A stretch of 64,000 bases of DNA from Kryptolebias marmoratus (GCF_001649575.2 NC_051436.1:14494905-14558904); one strand, 5' to 3'. Shown: positions 12,671 to 26,051, counted from the first letter of the stretch. Translations and numbers: made by a program. The notes: generated by a model from the sequence alone, not told the origin.

Positions 12671-14510
12671 ATTTAGTCAAACACACATGTGCCAGATTTT
12701 CTTCACTCATAGATTATCACATAATAGGGGGGGGGTGAAAAAGGAGAAATTGATGTTAGCACATGTTGCAGTGTTCGTTGGCTATGTCAGCAACTTTTCC
12801 AGACATGTTTTTGCTTGTTTCTGCTTTGTTTTGCAGAGTGCTTGGCTCATGTATGACCTCTCGCCCATGGAGACCTGCAAGACTGAGCATGTGACCTGCA
12901 GTCTGTGTGTGCAGACGAAATACGAACATTTGTGCCGAGAGAAAGGGGAAAAATATGTCACCAGAAGGCCCGTTCTGTGCTGGATTCAGTTCAGCCAACC
13001 TGATAAAACAATCTATTAGATTTTACTACAGAAACACGCAGCAGAATCCCCCCCTTTTTGCTGCCATACACAACATAAATACACACACAACAGAGTTGAC
13101 CCCTCATTAAAGTGGTTAGAGATTAATGAGCCGAGGGCCCACCTCATCCAGTTTATCTTGAGGCGGGGGAAGCGATGGCGTCAAAGCTCAATGTTTGCTG
13201 CCCTGCGCAGCAGCGCCGACGATCATATCGGGTTATCAGCCAATCAGATCCGCTCCTGCCCAGAAACAGCCATCACGACGGGCCGAGAAGATCGACCTGA
13301 CAGCGTAAGTGGAGTTGCTGAGCCAAAAGTTATTACAAAGCAAAAACTCACATCCACTGCCTTCCATCGCGTTCGCTTTGCTTCTCAAAAGTTCAATATC
13401 TGGCCAAGATCCACATCCAATCTCTCAATAAGTGGATCAAAAGAAATCATGCAATTATAAAACAATGAATAAATAAACAATAAATACGACATGACTGAGT
13501 ATTGAACCAACTCATTGATGTCAGTAAATTACTTCCAGTGGTGCTACAATATAGGCACCGTGTCCAGGTTCATCTGTTACATTACAAGCTTGTGTTATCA
13601 GCCGGGGGGACACGGTGTGTAACCTGAGCTGGAGAGGATTAAAAATGCACCATTTGCACGGACAAAGTCGTCCAGCAGCAGTGCACAGGCGCGAATGCAG
13701 AAAAATAGTCAAGAGACATGCAAAACAATAACAAACCCTAAGTATAAAACAAGACAGGATGTAGTCTCAGCAGCTGCAGCTCCATCCACCAAGTTTAAAA
13801 AGGACAAAGAAAAATTGGGATTATATTTTCATAACATAATGTACTTTGAATGTGTGTGATTGCGATCCTTTAGTCAGCGTTATTTATTTATCCCTCACAG
13901 AATGTCCTTTTATGTAACCGGATGCTACTGCATCCCTTTTTTTTTCTCTTAACACATTAGATGAGAATGAAGCATATGTCGGTGACATTGACTGTGAATG
14001 AGAGTCACTACACCTTGAACATGAAAATCAGTGTGTGTGCATGTGTGTGTGTGTGTGGGGTCTATGACTGTACAGCAGCGTGATCACTCCCAGAAGACAA
14101 AAGCAATGCAGCTCTTTAAAACGCACACACAAGCCTTACAATGCCGCACCAAACGCCTCTTGGTTTTAGTGCTGTACTTTAATTATGTGTTTCTGCCCTT
14201 GTGTGCGTACGTCTGTTTGAATGCAAAACGCACAAGAGCGTGCCGAAGAAGGATCTCTTCAGTGCGGCAGACAAAGTTTCTCTTATCTGGGTTTCTTAGT
14301 TGCCACCAAGCCCAACCTCTGCACTGCAGCTTCACTACTTCCATCCCCCCTGAGGGCCCCCCCGCTCACATGGGTTCTTTACCCATCCCCTCTTACCAAA
14401 ACCTATTTATCCTCCCTCCTTTTCAGACTAAAAAAACAAAGCAGCAGCCACAAATCAAATTGCAGCCGCTTGTCACACTTTAGGTGCAGGAACCAGGTTC
14501 TTTTTTGCAG

Positions 14511-14600
14511 GAGTGGGAATCTTTCGGCACTTTGCGATTCGATTACGACTCAGACGGCGGCGATGCGATTATAAAACAATTAACGATGTGTTTAGATTAT
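14511..14600 (+). repeat. Transposon end, family B (left-facing copy)
   Basis: Contains GTGGGAATCTTTCGGCAC, then GCGATTCGATTACGA and GCGATTATAAAACAATTA. The same series of blocks occurs in reverse complement at 20,109-20,203, so this is one end of a dispersed element family or the left end of one large element. No coding sequence. Confidence 0.55.
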
Positions 14601-15584
14601 CTTATCTGCAGTTATCAAGTAAGTGATTGAACACCAGGAGGCAGCTGGTAAGTTTATGATGTGTATCTAAAACACTGTGAAACTGAAATACTGTAGTACT
14701 TTTTGAAATGACCTTGAACCTTCAGGGTAGGGCAAGTTCAAGATCAAAATGAGACTTTCGGCTTTCTAAACGCAGTGGCTGTTTAAATTTATAGGCCAGG
14801 TGCAAGACTTAATATTTTACTAGACCTTACAGTTCAAACAGTACAAAATATTGAAGTTTGGCCTTTAGGGATATTAAGAACAGTTGGGGAAATATATTGT
14901 AACATAATCTTGACTAAAATAACCAGATTTCGCTGCTGTGCCATGCAATGAGAGGAACCACATCTTTAAACATTATAAAGTGTCACCTGGACATGTAATG
15001 ACTGATAGAAATAGTTTTGTTGTAAAAATGCATTTGACTGAAATTTGTTTTGTTTTTAGATCATGATAAAATGGCAAAAAAGCGACTTAATGATCAAATA
15101 ACTTGACATTTTCTGCACATAAATTTAGACATTTCAATGCCTTTTTTTGTGATACACAATGTACAGATTTTCATTTTTGTTTTACGTGAATAAATTGACA
15201 AAAAACCCACAACAAAGCATCATAACATGGATATTTTTGTTCATAATTCTAACAGAAAAGGTTTCCAATCTGGAATATTTCCAAACCTCCCCAGCTTAAC
15301 TTCCCGTGAAAAGTTCCCAAAAATTTATTGGGAATTTTCTGCCCCTTTAAACCCCAATTCTTTTGCAACTAATGCAGACACGTTACGTTTTATAACGTGT
15401 CCACTGTCTTAAATGATTTTTCAGAAAATTAATGAATATTATTACTGTACTTATTAGGGAAAAGTTTAGTGAGATAAGCAGTGGGTGGTGTTAAGTTTCC
15501 AGGTAAATCTGTAGAAAAAAAGCAGCAAGATTATACAACGCAACTATAAAAAGTTCCACCAAACCAGAACTGCATAATGTCAAT

Positions 15585-15910
15585 AACTTATCATTTTCTC
15601 AATATCAGTGTGGGCAATATCAATCCTGCAAAGTGCTGCTTAGATGCAATAAACTGCAGACTATTATACTCCAATTGTCACACATTTATGCTCCCAACCT
15701 TCACTGCCTTTGACGTCTGCTCCTGATTTAGATGTTTAGATGAGAGTGGCTGAGACGTTAAAGCAAATGCAGAGTGTTGTGAGTATGGTGATGGCAAAAA
15801 GGGAAAGAGAAGAGTGAAGAAAGGCATTAATTGCGGCTGACATCGTCACTGCAAACCGTTCAACAATGTTGCAATCTCATGTTTGCCTAATATTGTGCAG
15901 CCCTGCACTG
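15585..15910 (-). mobile_element. Degenerate DNA transposon remnant with GGGCTGCACAATATT end
   Basis: On the minus strand from 15,908 the sequence begins GCAGGGCTGCACAATATTAG and continues with TTGCAACATTGTT, matching the style of common fish elements that start AGGGCTGCACGATATT. The opposite end (TGTGGGCAATATCAA near 15,610) may be its partner. No transposase frame. Confidence 0.4.
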
Positions 15911-18079
15911 GGCAAACCTGGAATGAGCCGTGAATAAACTAACATATCCAAAAACCTGCTGACAGGGAGCAGAGTGCATGATGGGAATTAAAACTAGGGG
16001 CACTTCAAAGAGTTTCTGTCGTGACCCTGTAAAGATTCAGAAGTGATATGGTTTATTCTGTATTTTACTCAACGGTGACCCTTTTATGAGTATACAAAGT
16101 CCCTGTTCAATAAGGGAAACAGCCAGGTAACTGTATTTCGCTGCGTATTATACGACTGATTCATGATGATCAGGTGGCCTTCTGTTTAATCAAGGGGTTG
16201 CTTGCTTTGGAGAAGTGAAAATGAGTGGAAATTGAGAAAATGATGTTGAGAGTTTGAGAGACAGACGCTCACAAACAATGTGGGCTTTCCCTTTGGCTCG
16301 TTTTCAGCTGGCTGTAATAAGGCCAAGAACAGTTCAGAGGAATCTGTCCGACTTCAAAGTCAAAAAGCAGCCGTTAGACAGAGTTTTATGTGCTTTATCT
16401 GAGCTAATGTAGTGACAAACATTCGCCATTAGATAGCCTATTCAAGCAAGGCCAAGATCAACCACACTGTAAAGCTGTAAAACAGTTTTACTGTAACACT
16501 AAAGAATCTGATATTGTAATCGCAATTCTCTAGACTTTGACTTTTCAGAGTCTAATATTAGCTTTATGGCTCATCAGTCGGAGGAACGTAAACTAAGGGT
16601 TTATTTCAGCCCTGAATATTGGTAAAAACAACATCTTGTTGAAAGTAACCGTTAGAAATGCACCAAATACTTCTCTAGGCTGATTCTGATTTCTACTATT
16701 TCTAAAGCTTTGACCTTCCAATTTCAATTTCTCTGTAAGACTTATAACTAAAAACTTGTGTTAGTTATTTCTAATTCTGGCTGAATAAAAAGTTTGACCA
16801 TGTGTTTATAATAAAATGTTTCTTAATGATAATGTTAAACATTTAACATTACCTTTTTCGGTCCCTGTAAATTTTTTAATATTACCCTTCAGGTAAAATA
16901 GACCGATATTATTTCAAATAAAACGCAACTTAAAACATTTATTACAGCATATCTTCTTTATAAGTCTGATTTTAGCCCTCTAACTTTCTCATCTTATCTT
17001 ATCCAGTTGAAGTGGCAGCTGGGGAAACTGCCTGAGCAGTAAAAAGAGCAGCAGACATATGTTAGTAGAAAAATTACCTTTTAGCAGCCTGCTATGCATC
17101 TTCTGCTTCCTCTGTTTAATTTAAACACCTTAGAGATACTACAGAAACTTACAGAGCTTTGACTCATTTTCCCTCCGTACAAACTTCCACCGCAAAAATG
17201 TGCAGTTACAAGTGCAAATTAGCCTCTAGGATGTTGCAGACAAAAAATAAATAAATAATCAGACATTTGATTGCCACTTATGGATGGTGTTTTCACTTAA
17301 TGCAAAATAAATCAGATTTTTCAGTGTCACATTGACCTTTCAACGATCTGACTTCAAAACTATCTGATTTATCTCACTAGCTGATTATCTATAGTAATCG
17401 TTACCCAACTTGTTAGGATGCAAACTTAACTTTAACATCATTTTAATGAGATATTTTTCATTAGATAAACCTCTTGAGTAAAAAAAAAAAGAGAGAAAAA
17501 GTCCATAGATGTACTCCAACCTATATATAAATAAAACACTGACAAACACAAAAGAATAAAACCAGATTGGAGCAGTTTTTTTTCTGAAACATTCCAGAAA
17601 AGGAGCAAATTAGTCAGCTGATCCAGGAAAAAAAGATACAATTCTTTACTATCTGTGAACTTTAAAACTACCTGCGTTTGACGAGAATGAGATTTTAATC
17701 TGGAATCTCCAGATCAACCATCCGCCTCCAACCATTTGATCTACACTGACCTCCGAATCTGCTGGGAGGAACAACAACAAACATAAAAGTGCTTCTTGTT
17801 TTTGTGAATCAGTTGCAGCAAAAAGTCCCCGATACTGACCCTGTTCGATAAGACACAAGCGCATTTTACTTCCATTTTTCCGTTGACTCACTTTCAAGCC
17901 TAAACTGACACGGTCACCTTGTGCATTTTATTCCTGGGAATGCCCGGGAAAAGGGCGTTCATTTGGGAATCTCAGCACAGTGAGCCCTACCAATGAAATT
18001 TTTTAGTGTGCGTTAGCAGGAAGAGAGGTTTCACAGGAGTGAAAAACACCTTACAGCCATTGGGAGAAAAAAAATAAAT

Positions 18080-18420
18080 TAGTGGACAGCGATTTTAACT
18101 TAGATTTATTTATTCTGAATAACTCGACGAGTGCATTTCTCCGGCTTTGAAAAGCCACTGGTTAAACAGCTCATTAATGCCGATAATGGTTATCTAATGA
18201 ATATCATCTTTCCCCGAGGGCTGATGTTGGAAGGCTACAAACAAAATCAGTGAATATTCATGAAAAGCTGTCTGAGGGGTTAGAGGGTAGTTCTTTAAAG
18301 TCTAGACCCATTCATATGAGGCAAACCAGGCCGCAAAGGCGAATTTAGACCTCGGCTGAGTGGACGATCGAGCAGAGCCAAGGCGAACGGCACAGCCAGA
18401 TCTCCTTAATGATCACTGTG
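18080..18420. promoter_or_regulatory. Candidate conserved non-coding element in PACS1 intron 1
   Basis: A high-complexity, repeat-free stretch with several homeodomain-type TAAT cores (CATTAATGCC, GATAATGG, CTAATGAATATC) and an inverted GAATATTCATG. It lacks an open frame and differs in texture from the flanking low-complexity intron. Enhancer function is only an inference; no comparison could be run. Confidence 0.25.
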
Positions 18421-20108
18421 TGTGTGTGTGAGAGAATAAATTCAACAGCCTGCTGGCACTATTTCCATCTCCGCTCCACTTGTGTGTGCTCACGCAGGAG
18501 ATGGTGCTTTTGGGGTAATGCGATCCTGACGCTTGAGGAACAGCGTGTGGCGTCCCACTATTGTGTTGCGAGGCAATTACAGCGAACCGGTCAAACAAAT
18601 GCACGATGTATAATTCAGAACATCCTGCACTACTGCACTACATTTACCCATGCCAGCAGTGTTCATTATCAGACCAGTGGATTTATTTTTAATGCCGGGC
18701 CATCGCAGTTTATTTATACGTTTATTTTTCTTTTAATAAAATACCACGCGACATATTAAACTATGTGTCGTTATTTTTTTTAACAAAATCAAAGTCAAAA
18801 ATGCAGGACCGGTAGGTGACAACTAAGTGAGGAATCACATCAGCTTATTTTGTCCTCGTCTGTATAATAGACAGTTGAGAAACCAGCACATGATCACCAT
18901 CTAGAAGACCATGTCTACACAACTCTGGGGAGTTTTTTAAACAAAGTGGTGAGGACACCCACATTAATGATATCAAAATGCTACAAAGGAACGTTCTTAG
19001 CTTGGCAAATTTCCCCAGAGAACCGTGGCTCTTCTTTTCTTTGATACCATTTACGATTTCCTCTCGATTATTAATAATTTCAGCACGTGATTAAGGTTTA
19101 ACGGCAGCAAGATCAAGAAAAAGCGAGATGCGCAGAAAAAAAACAAAAAAAGTAAAAACGCCACCATTGTTGTTGTTTCCAGGGGACAAGGTGATTGTGA
19201 ACATGCACTGAATAGGCTGTTTTTTTCGACTTTGATAACCCAAAACTGGAAGTTTTTCTTATTTATGTTTTTCTCACCAAAAAATGAGGAAGTGCAAACA
19301 CAAAAAAAAAACAATTAAAAAAAATTCCTGGAGTAGTGCAGATAGGGCCTCGGGCTGCAGAGAAAACTGTAGACCTCTGAGTGGAATGCTGCGGTGCAGC
19401 TGAACCAAAAAAAAAAAAAAAAGAAATTCTTACACGAGCGCATGACTGTCAGACACCTCGTGCACACAGACACAAATAAGCACGTTTAAGGCCTAATGGT
19501 GAGTACACACACACACTTAAGAGTTTGATCATTTGGAAGGAATTTCATTCTAAAACGGAGGGAATCTGAACAATTTTGAGAAATAAAAGTGTGGAGCCCT
19601 AAGGGTCGGAGGTAAAAATCTATCTTTGTCGCACCGCAGACATGGAAGATTCCAAATCAATTTTCAAACGTCAAAAATCCATTCTGGTAAGATTAATGAG
19701 TGCTGCCACTTCAGGAAAGTCAGCAGAGTTGTTGCTGCGCTGTGTCATCGGTCCTTGTAGAGTTACCGTAACTTCCTGTAGCACAAACGTGTTGCAGTAA
19801 AGCTGTGTTTTTCCAATCGTTTTTTTGTTAAACCCTGAAGAACATGTCCATAAATAATAGTTGAAGCTATTATAACATGACCATCTTTAGTTAGGAACTT
19901 TTAAACATTTGATTTGTGTATAAATTTCCAGTGATAAACACAATGCTAACTCCGTTAGCTTTTCTATGGTGTTTTCAATATTAAGTTAGCATAAATGCTA
20001 ACTGTTGGTCAGCAGCCCGTAATTAAGAGGACTCTTTATTAGGCAATAAAATAAATGAGTGTTTATTTATGTAAACTAAGCTATAAAAATTTCAATTTAA
20101 GGTTAATT

Positions 20109-20203
20109 GAAATGCATCAATAGATGTTTTATAATCGCAACGCAGCTCTGAAATGGAATTTAATCGAATCTTGAGATGCCTAAAGATTTAAACTCCAACC
20201 CTA
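20109..20203 (-). repeat. Transposon end, family B (right-facing copy)
   Basis: Reverse complement reads AGGGTTGGAGTTTAAATCTT, then AAGATTCGATTA and GCGATTATAAAAC, the same blocks as at 14,511-14,600 in opposite orientation. It could be the terminal repeat of a separate element extending left from here, or the right end of a single element of about 5.7 kb. Confidence 0.55.
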
Positions 20204-22466
20204 AAAAACTTCCATACAGTTAGGATTTAAAAAGAAGGTGGAAAATATCCTTTTTAACCTGTTGGTTGAAAACCATGTGAAATACCTGCTGAACTGGATA
20301 CCAAATTGTTCAGCTGTGAAGCTAGGAACAAAAACCAACTATCCTTCTAGGGATCTCAGTCATGGGACTTGCCCCATCAGCCTCACAAAGGAGGCCATCT
20401 TTAAGTGATGCAAGGTGATGAGTTTGGCGTCTGGGTTCATTCCTGAAATACCCGGTGCAGAGCAGCTCGAAGACCACTTCGCTTGGCTCTGCCAGATGTG
20501 TCTGTGTGTGCCACAGTCCAGCTGACAGGAGAGCACACCTGACAAGCGCTTTAGTCTGTATTCACGACGGCCTCTGTGTTCGCGAGGTGAAGCGTCGAGC
20601 CCGGGGAGCGCAGCACGGGGATTATTTGGCTGCGGAGAGTCGAAGCTTTCACCCCCCTGAGGTGAGGGGATAAGAACCGATGAAGTGAGCAGAGGGGATA
20701 ACGCCAAGCAGCAGCCTCATGACGCTGCAGAATCGAGGAGAGACGGCAGGCGAAAGAGTCATCCATTACTGCGCTCGGAATGAGCTGGTTTGGAGCCAGT
20801 GAAATGATTTAGCCTTTTCCCGAAAAGAAAACAAAACGAGGTCAGGGCGGCTGTTCACAGAAACGACAACTTATTGATAATATAAGGGGGAGTAGAGGCT
20901 TCTGTGTCCTTTGAAAGACACTCAGGATACTGTAGCTGCTCTTATTTATTGAAGGATTGCTGAATTTCATCCATGACTGCTTATATAAGTGATATCATCT
21001 CTCCCTCTAACATATTTCCTGTTGCTCTCCTCTGAATATGCCAAAACAAATGCCTCAAAACAAACAGTTACGTGTGGATATTTTTAGCTTTTTTTTTCTC
21101 CCCCTATATTTTTTTTTTTTTGTTGTTGTTCCCTACACATCAGGATTTGAAGGAAGAGGCAGAACTCGTGTTTGTGCCTGCGAGGGCAAAGTCAACCCAC
21201 GGCACAGCGTAAACAACATACCATGTGGCATTTTGGGTAGACAGGAAGAGGTCGGAACAACAACACCTGGAATGGAGGGGAGGGAAGTTGTTAGTTGGAA
21301 CTGCAGCAACAAAGATCGAGCAACTGGAGAGTTAAAGTGAGGCAAATTGCTCAGCTGAGAGAAAGGCATCGCGACCGATTCGGAGTCCATAACAGGATGC
21401 GGGCCGTTTTAGTGCTGGATGGAGTGTTTCTGTGGCGCTTTCTGTTGTAAGAAATCCTATTTAAATGTAGATGACAGAGGCACCTCTTCTTCTCCTCCCC
21501 TCTCGCTGTCTCATCCAGTTTCTCTCCAAATCCCCCCCCCCCCAAACTCTTTGAGCCTCTCTGTGTTGCTGCAACTGCAGTGAAATCGAAGGTATTTGAC
21601 AGACCGTGACGACTGCAGGGGGGAAAAAAAAACAAACTGAAAAAACATTGTATAATCACAGAACAGAATACCAAATAACTCTAAATCATTGAAGATAATT
21701 GGGCACAAGCGTGCTGAATGATAAACAGTCCCAAGAAGAAAATGTCAGGTATGACGACTGATATAAGGAAATACAGATGCAAGACTGCATGGTTTATTTC
21801 AAAGTGTGTGATGCTGACACACACACGTATTGCTAAAAAGCAAAACATACCCTTGAGGTTTTGCCTCAAACCCAGTAAAGCCCCAAAGTGTGTTCGAAAG
21901 CATTAGGAAATTGGCGTGTACGCTTTAGGTAATGGCAGCTGTGGTTCTTTTAAACTGCCTGGTTTAATCCCACTCATTTCTACCAAAAACTGAAATATCT
22001 GAGCTCATCTGCAAGGATCCAACTCAGGTTTCCAAGAGTAAATGAGAGTTTTTAAAAAGAAAACTTCCTTATCGCCACTGTCGGGGGGAAAAAAACCATG
22101 AATGTCCATTATTAACAGCGTTTATGTTCAGCTCTGTTGATCACTGGTCACGTCTATCTGTGGTTCTAACCACCACTAACCACTGTAAAGGAACCAAAGA
22201 AAAGACTCAAAATGGCATTTATATCAAGAAATACGCTATGAAACAGCTATATTCCTATATAAATGCAGAACTGTACACATAAGTACAATTTTTTTCTCTA
22301 CACAAGAATTAATTCATCTATAAACAATATGATCTTCGATTATCTGGGAAATTGAAATTACCTGATCATATGCTCAAAGAAAACAGAAGTTATTTATTTA
22401 ATAAAAAAATACAACCCCCCCCCGTCCCTATTTTCCAAAAGATGTCTTTTTAGAGATGTATCCCAT

Positions 22467-23604
22467 GGTGAAAAAAAATGGAATCACCGCTCTTGGAGGA
22501 TATTCTTTCAACTGTTTAATTTTGTATAAAAAATAAATTAATCTGAGACATGCCTTCAAATTATCTTTTTTTTTTTTATTCCAACCTTTTGGCAACAAGA
22601 AACAATAAAAAAGAAAGAAATGTAATGTTAAAGTCTGCCACAGTTGTTTGGGGTTTTTTCAGATCAAGTAGAGAAAAGAAAATATGGAATCACTCTGCAA
22701 TTTGCAGTTCTAAAACAAACACCTGCATCAGATTAAATCTGCTAATTAAGTCTTAAATTTAAAAAAAAGAAAGAGCTCACACTCTGTTGGACTAAGCGGA
22801 TTGGCATGATTCATGGCTCCAACACCAGAGATGTGAGCTGAAACAAAGCAGATGTTTATGAAACTTCCCGAAGAAGATAAATCATCACTGAATGTTGCAG
22901 AAGATGTTGGATGTTCCAAGTCAGTCGTCTCTAAAATCTGGACCAAGCACAAACAAAATGGGAAGGCTGTAAAAGGGAAGAATGGCAGCCATTATATCTT
23001 CAATAAATGCCAAAGTCTACACTGGCTTTTTGGACACTTTTCTTTTTCCATCAGACGAAAGATGGACGACTTTATTGTTCAAGATGATAATGAATCTTGT
23101 CATAAAGCAAAGAAAACATGAAAACTTCCCTTCAAGAAAGACATATAATGTCAATAGCATGGCCTGAAAATAGTCCGAATTTCAATCCAGTTGAAAATCT
23201 CAAGTGAAAAATTGAAAAAAAAAAAAAGATTAATGACAGGACTCCAACCTGCAAAGCTGATCTGGCAACAGCAGTAAGAGACAGTTGGAGTCAGATTGAT
23301 AAAAAAAAAAAAAATACTGTTTGACATTAGTTAGGTCCATGCCCAGACAATTCAAGCTGTGGTAAAAGCCAGAGGTGGTGCAACAAACTACTAATGGAGC
23401 AGTGTTTTTCTCATGATTCCGTAATATTTTCTTCTACTTGATCTAAAAAAAAAAAAAACAACAGTGACTGACTACAACTATTACATTTCTTTCTGTTTTT
23501 ATTGTTTCTTAAAGCCAGAAGGTATGAATTTTGAAAATAATAAAATAAAATAATACAACTGGAAAAACATCCTCAAAAGTTGTGATTCCATAATTTGTGA
23601 AAGC
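22467..23604 (+). mobile_element. Tc1-like transposon with long inverted repeats, decayed
   Basis: The left end (ATGGAATCACC near 22,479) and the reverse complement of the right end (ATGGAATCACAAC near 23,592) start inverted repeats that stay similar for over 100 bp, including GAAACAATAAAA inside both arms. Between them lies a broken plus-strand transposase: a paired-type helix-turn-helix segment around 22,870-22,975 (VGCSKSVVSKIWTKH), and a C-terminal region with WPENSPNFNPVENLK near 23,160-23,205, which corresponds to the Tc1 SPDLNPIENLW catalytic block. Several stops and frameshifts show it is inactive. Confidence 0.85.
22852..23330 (+). pseudogene. Tc1-like transposase pseudogene (inside the 22.5-kb element)
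   Basis: The readable N-terminal part is an 89-codon frame from 22,852 with the DNA-binding helix-turn-helix; the DDE catalytic part follows in other frames, with the NFNPVENL motif near 23,180 just before a poly-A tract at 23,214. The length is well below the roughly 340 residues of an intact Tc1 transposase in one frame, so it is a pseudogene. Confidence 0.75.
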
Positions 23605-25139
23605 TGCAGATTTGGTTTATTGGGTAAAAGCCTCAATTTGTCATGAGCTGTTCTCAGAATAAAGGAAAGCAAGCGATCAAACTTTAAAACTACATTCAGG
23701 TTCAAGGCAGGCCAATTGGCTGACCAATTATTTGGTCAATATTTGCCTTTTTTGTTTGTTTTTATTGGCTAGGCACCGTTGCCTGTGCATACTTAGTTTA
23801 TCTAAGAGCTGCTAAATAAATATTTCTTTAAAAGGTGAGCAGTTATGTTAATATTTTGTCAGGTGAAAAGAAAAAAAAAAAATCAGCATCATTTATTGGC
23901 TATTGCCTAATAACCGGTAAAGGCCATAGAAAAGTTGACCTCAGTTGACCTCTAATTAGGATTATCTCTGTACAATTAGATTTAATAAAAGGTAAAATCC
24001 ATTTATTTGGTATTAATAATATGTCGAGTTAGTGGAGTTCCGGTCGGCTCGTTCACTACAATCTCAAACTATGACGGCAGAAAAGCAAAATCTGTGTCTG
24101 TGACAGTGCTGAGCCAGGTTTTCAATAAAACTGATGATAATAAAACCATAGGTTTGTACGCTCTGCAAGGCTTCCTTCCTTTCTCCACATCTGAAAAGGA
24201 GGCAGACGGAGCTGCTAGGAAAACAAACAATCAAACAAAAGCACTCCATTTTTTAATTCCACAGTAAGCTGCTAAATGAAGTTAGACAGGCTGTCTGTTT
24301 ACATTGAATAAATGTTTCAGGAAATGCATCAGATTTTCCGGACCGGTGTCGTGTCAAGTTGTGTTTCCCCGTCGAGGTCCAGTCCCCCCCTTGCTCCGTT
24401 CGCCCCATAACCTTCTCTGTTGCATCAAGCAATGGTATTTTAAGCAAAAAGCTAAAAGATAGGGATCTCTTTTTGTCCATTGTAGCAAAGGAAACACACA
24501 CACACTTCTCCTTGATGGCTGGAAATCTATCAGACGGGTCGAGGAAGAGGGAGCACATCTCAGCACGACACCTTCGTGTTAATGTGCAGACTCTGGGCCT
24601 GCTCACACGGCACGGTGTTTCAAAGCAAACCGGTACATTTCTGCTGCTTTTCGGCCATTCGTGTGCACAACAACACAGAAGCTGTTTCAATCCAGGTCTC
24701 AGAGTGGAGAGTTTTGAAAAAACCAGGCATCGCTTCACGGGAAACCCCAAACTTACGTGATTTGTACGTCTACAACAGAAACAGTGGCGGATAGCGGAGT
24801 GCTGTCAATTTCCGCTGCTCACCCAGCAACCTAGCCTCATCGTCCAAAACGAACGCTCACGTGTTCGCCGTTTTGGATGGAACCGTTTTAATTTTCGAGA
24901 CCGAGCGTGACGCTGTCATACTAAAAAAAAAAAAAAAAAAAAAAAATCACAGCTCCAGCTAGTGGCCTGGCAGGGAAACTACATCAACGTCAGCGTTGCA
25001 GTCGACAAGCATTGGAAAGTCTCTAAAGTTTCCAGAGATCGTCCGTGTATTAACAGGGCCTTTCCGAAGCCTGCTGCAGCACATTTAATCATGTAGGTGA
25101 TGGTGACAGCTAAATAAATAACATTTAAATCCTACAGGT

Positions 25140-25395
25140 TTGTACAGAACAACAAACACAACATATAAAAAAGGTAAAAACTGAGTGAAATAAAACAACT
25201 GGTGAAGTTATATTCTCCATTATTACTTTAATTTGCCAAGTCTTTGTTTACTTTTTTTTTTTAAACGCCAAAGCTGACAAAAATATTTTTTTTAAATAGT
25301 GCTAATTTGAAGAGATGTTTCATTTAGATTTATCGACTGATCAGTGAATTAGTGGACAGACCGATGAAAACAGTCCTTAGGGGCAGCCCTGGAAA
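25140..25395 (-). mobile_element. Degenerate DNA transposon end (AGGGCTGCCCCTAA type)
   Basis: On the minus strand from about 25,390 the sequence reads AGGGCTGCCCCTAAGGAC, then CATCGGTCTGTCCACTAA and ATCAGTCGATAAATC. This matches the layout of a very common fish element beginning AGGGCTGCA(C/A)CTAA with repeated TCGATTAAT-type blocks. It has decayed and no coding part remains. Family assignment is from memory only. Confidence 0.45.
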
Positions 25396-26051
25396 CTGAT
25401 TCACGACCACAGTTACCTCGGCGCTGTGAAATACGGACAAGAGCCCGACGCTCTTATCACAGCAGGAAAAAAAAAGGGGCAACCGCCTCTCTTCTCACAC
25501 ATGGCAGCCCAGACGAAAGCCATTACAGACCCGCCGTGGAGTCTTTCAGCCAAACAAAGACGCCCGTCTCAAGTCTTCTGGGTGGCTGGGGTGTCTTCGC
25601 CTCTGGTGACCTTGCTGCATTGCCCTCATGAGCAAACACACACACACTTACACACATATACACACAAACCACCTACTGCAAGGGTCATTTCCTTGTGTTA
25701 CAGCCACCTCATGTACTGCACACATGACACTTGTGATTACAGTCTGTGATCAAAATCATGTTGTTGTTTTTTATTGGTGGGGTTTGCATTGATCACATAA
25801 GGGGTGGGGGACCTGCACATGCCCCCCCAGCCACTATCTTACTAGGGTAATAGATGACATAAAAACAGCATGTTTCCCAGGCAAGGATAATGATTATTTG
25901 AGAAGGTGGCTTTTTAAGCGCCTGTGTCATGTTTAAAGCGCAGGTCAGGGCAAACCCCCGGAAGGTCATTGCAATTAGGAGCACAGAGCAGCAATGAGGT
26001 GGTGGTCGGTAAATAAAAACAGGGGCAGTAAACAAACTGAGTCAACCCCCT

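Noticed and set aside
24253..24760. Overlapping 165- and 133-codon frames on opposite strands
   Set aside because: Neither shows a recognisable domain or splice-compatible PACS1 sequence; likely chance frames in a moderately GC-rich stretch.
25793..26035. Possible second PACS1 exon just left of exon 1
   Set aside because: No acceptor followed by the family sequence expected after CVPR; the frame is unrecognisable.
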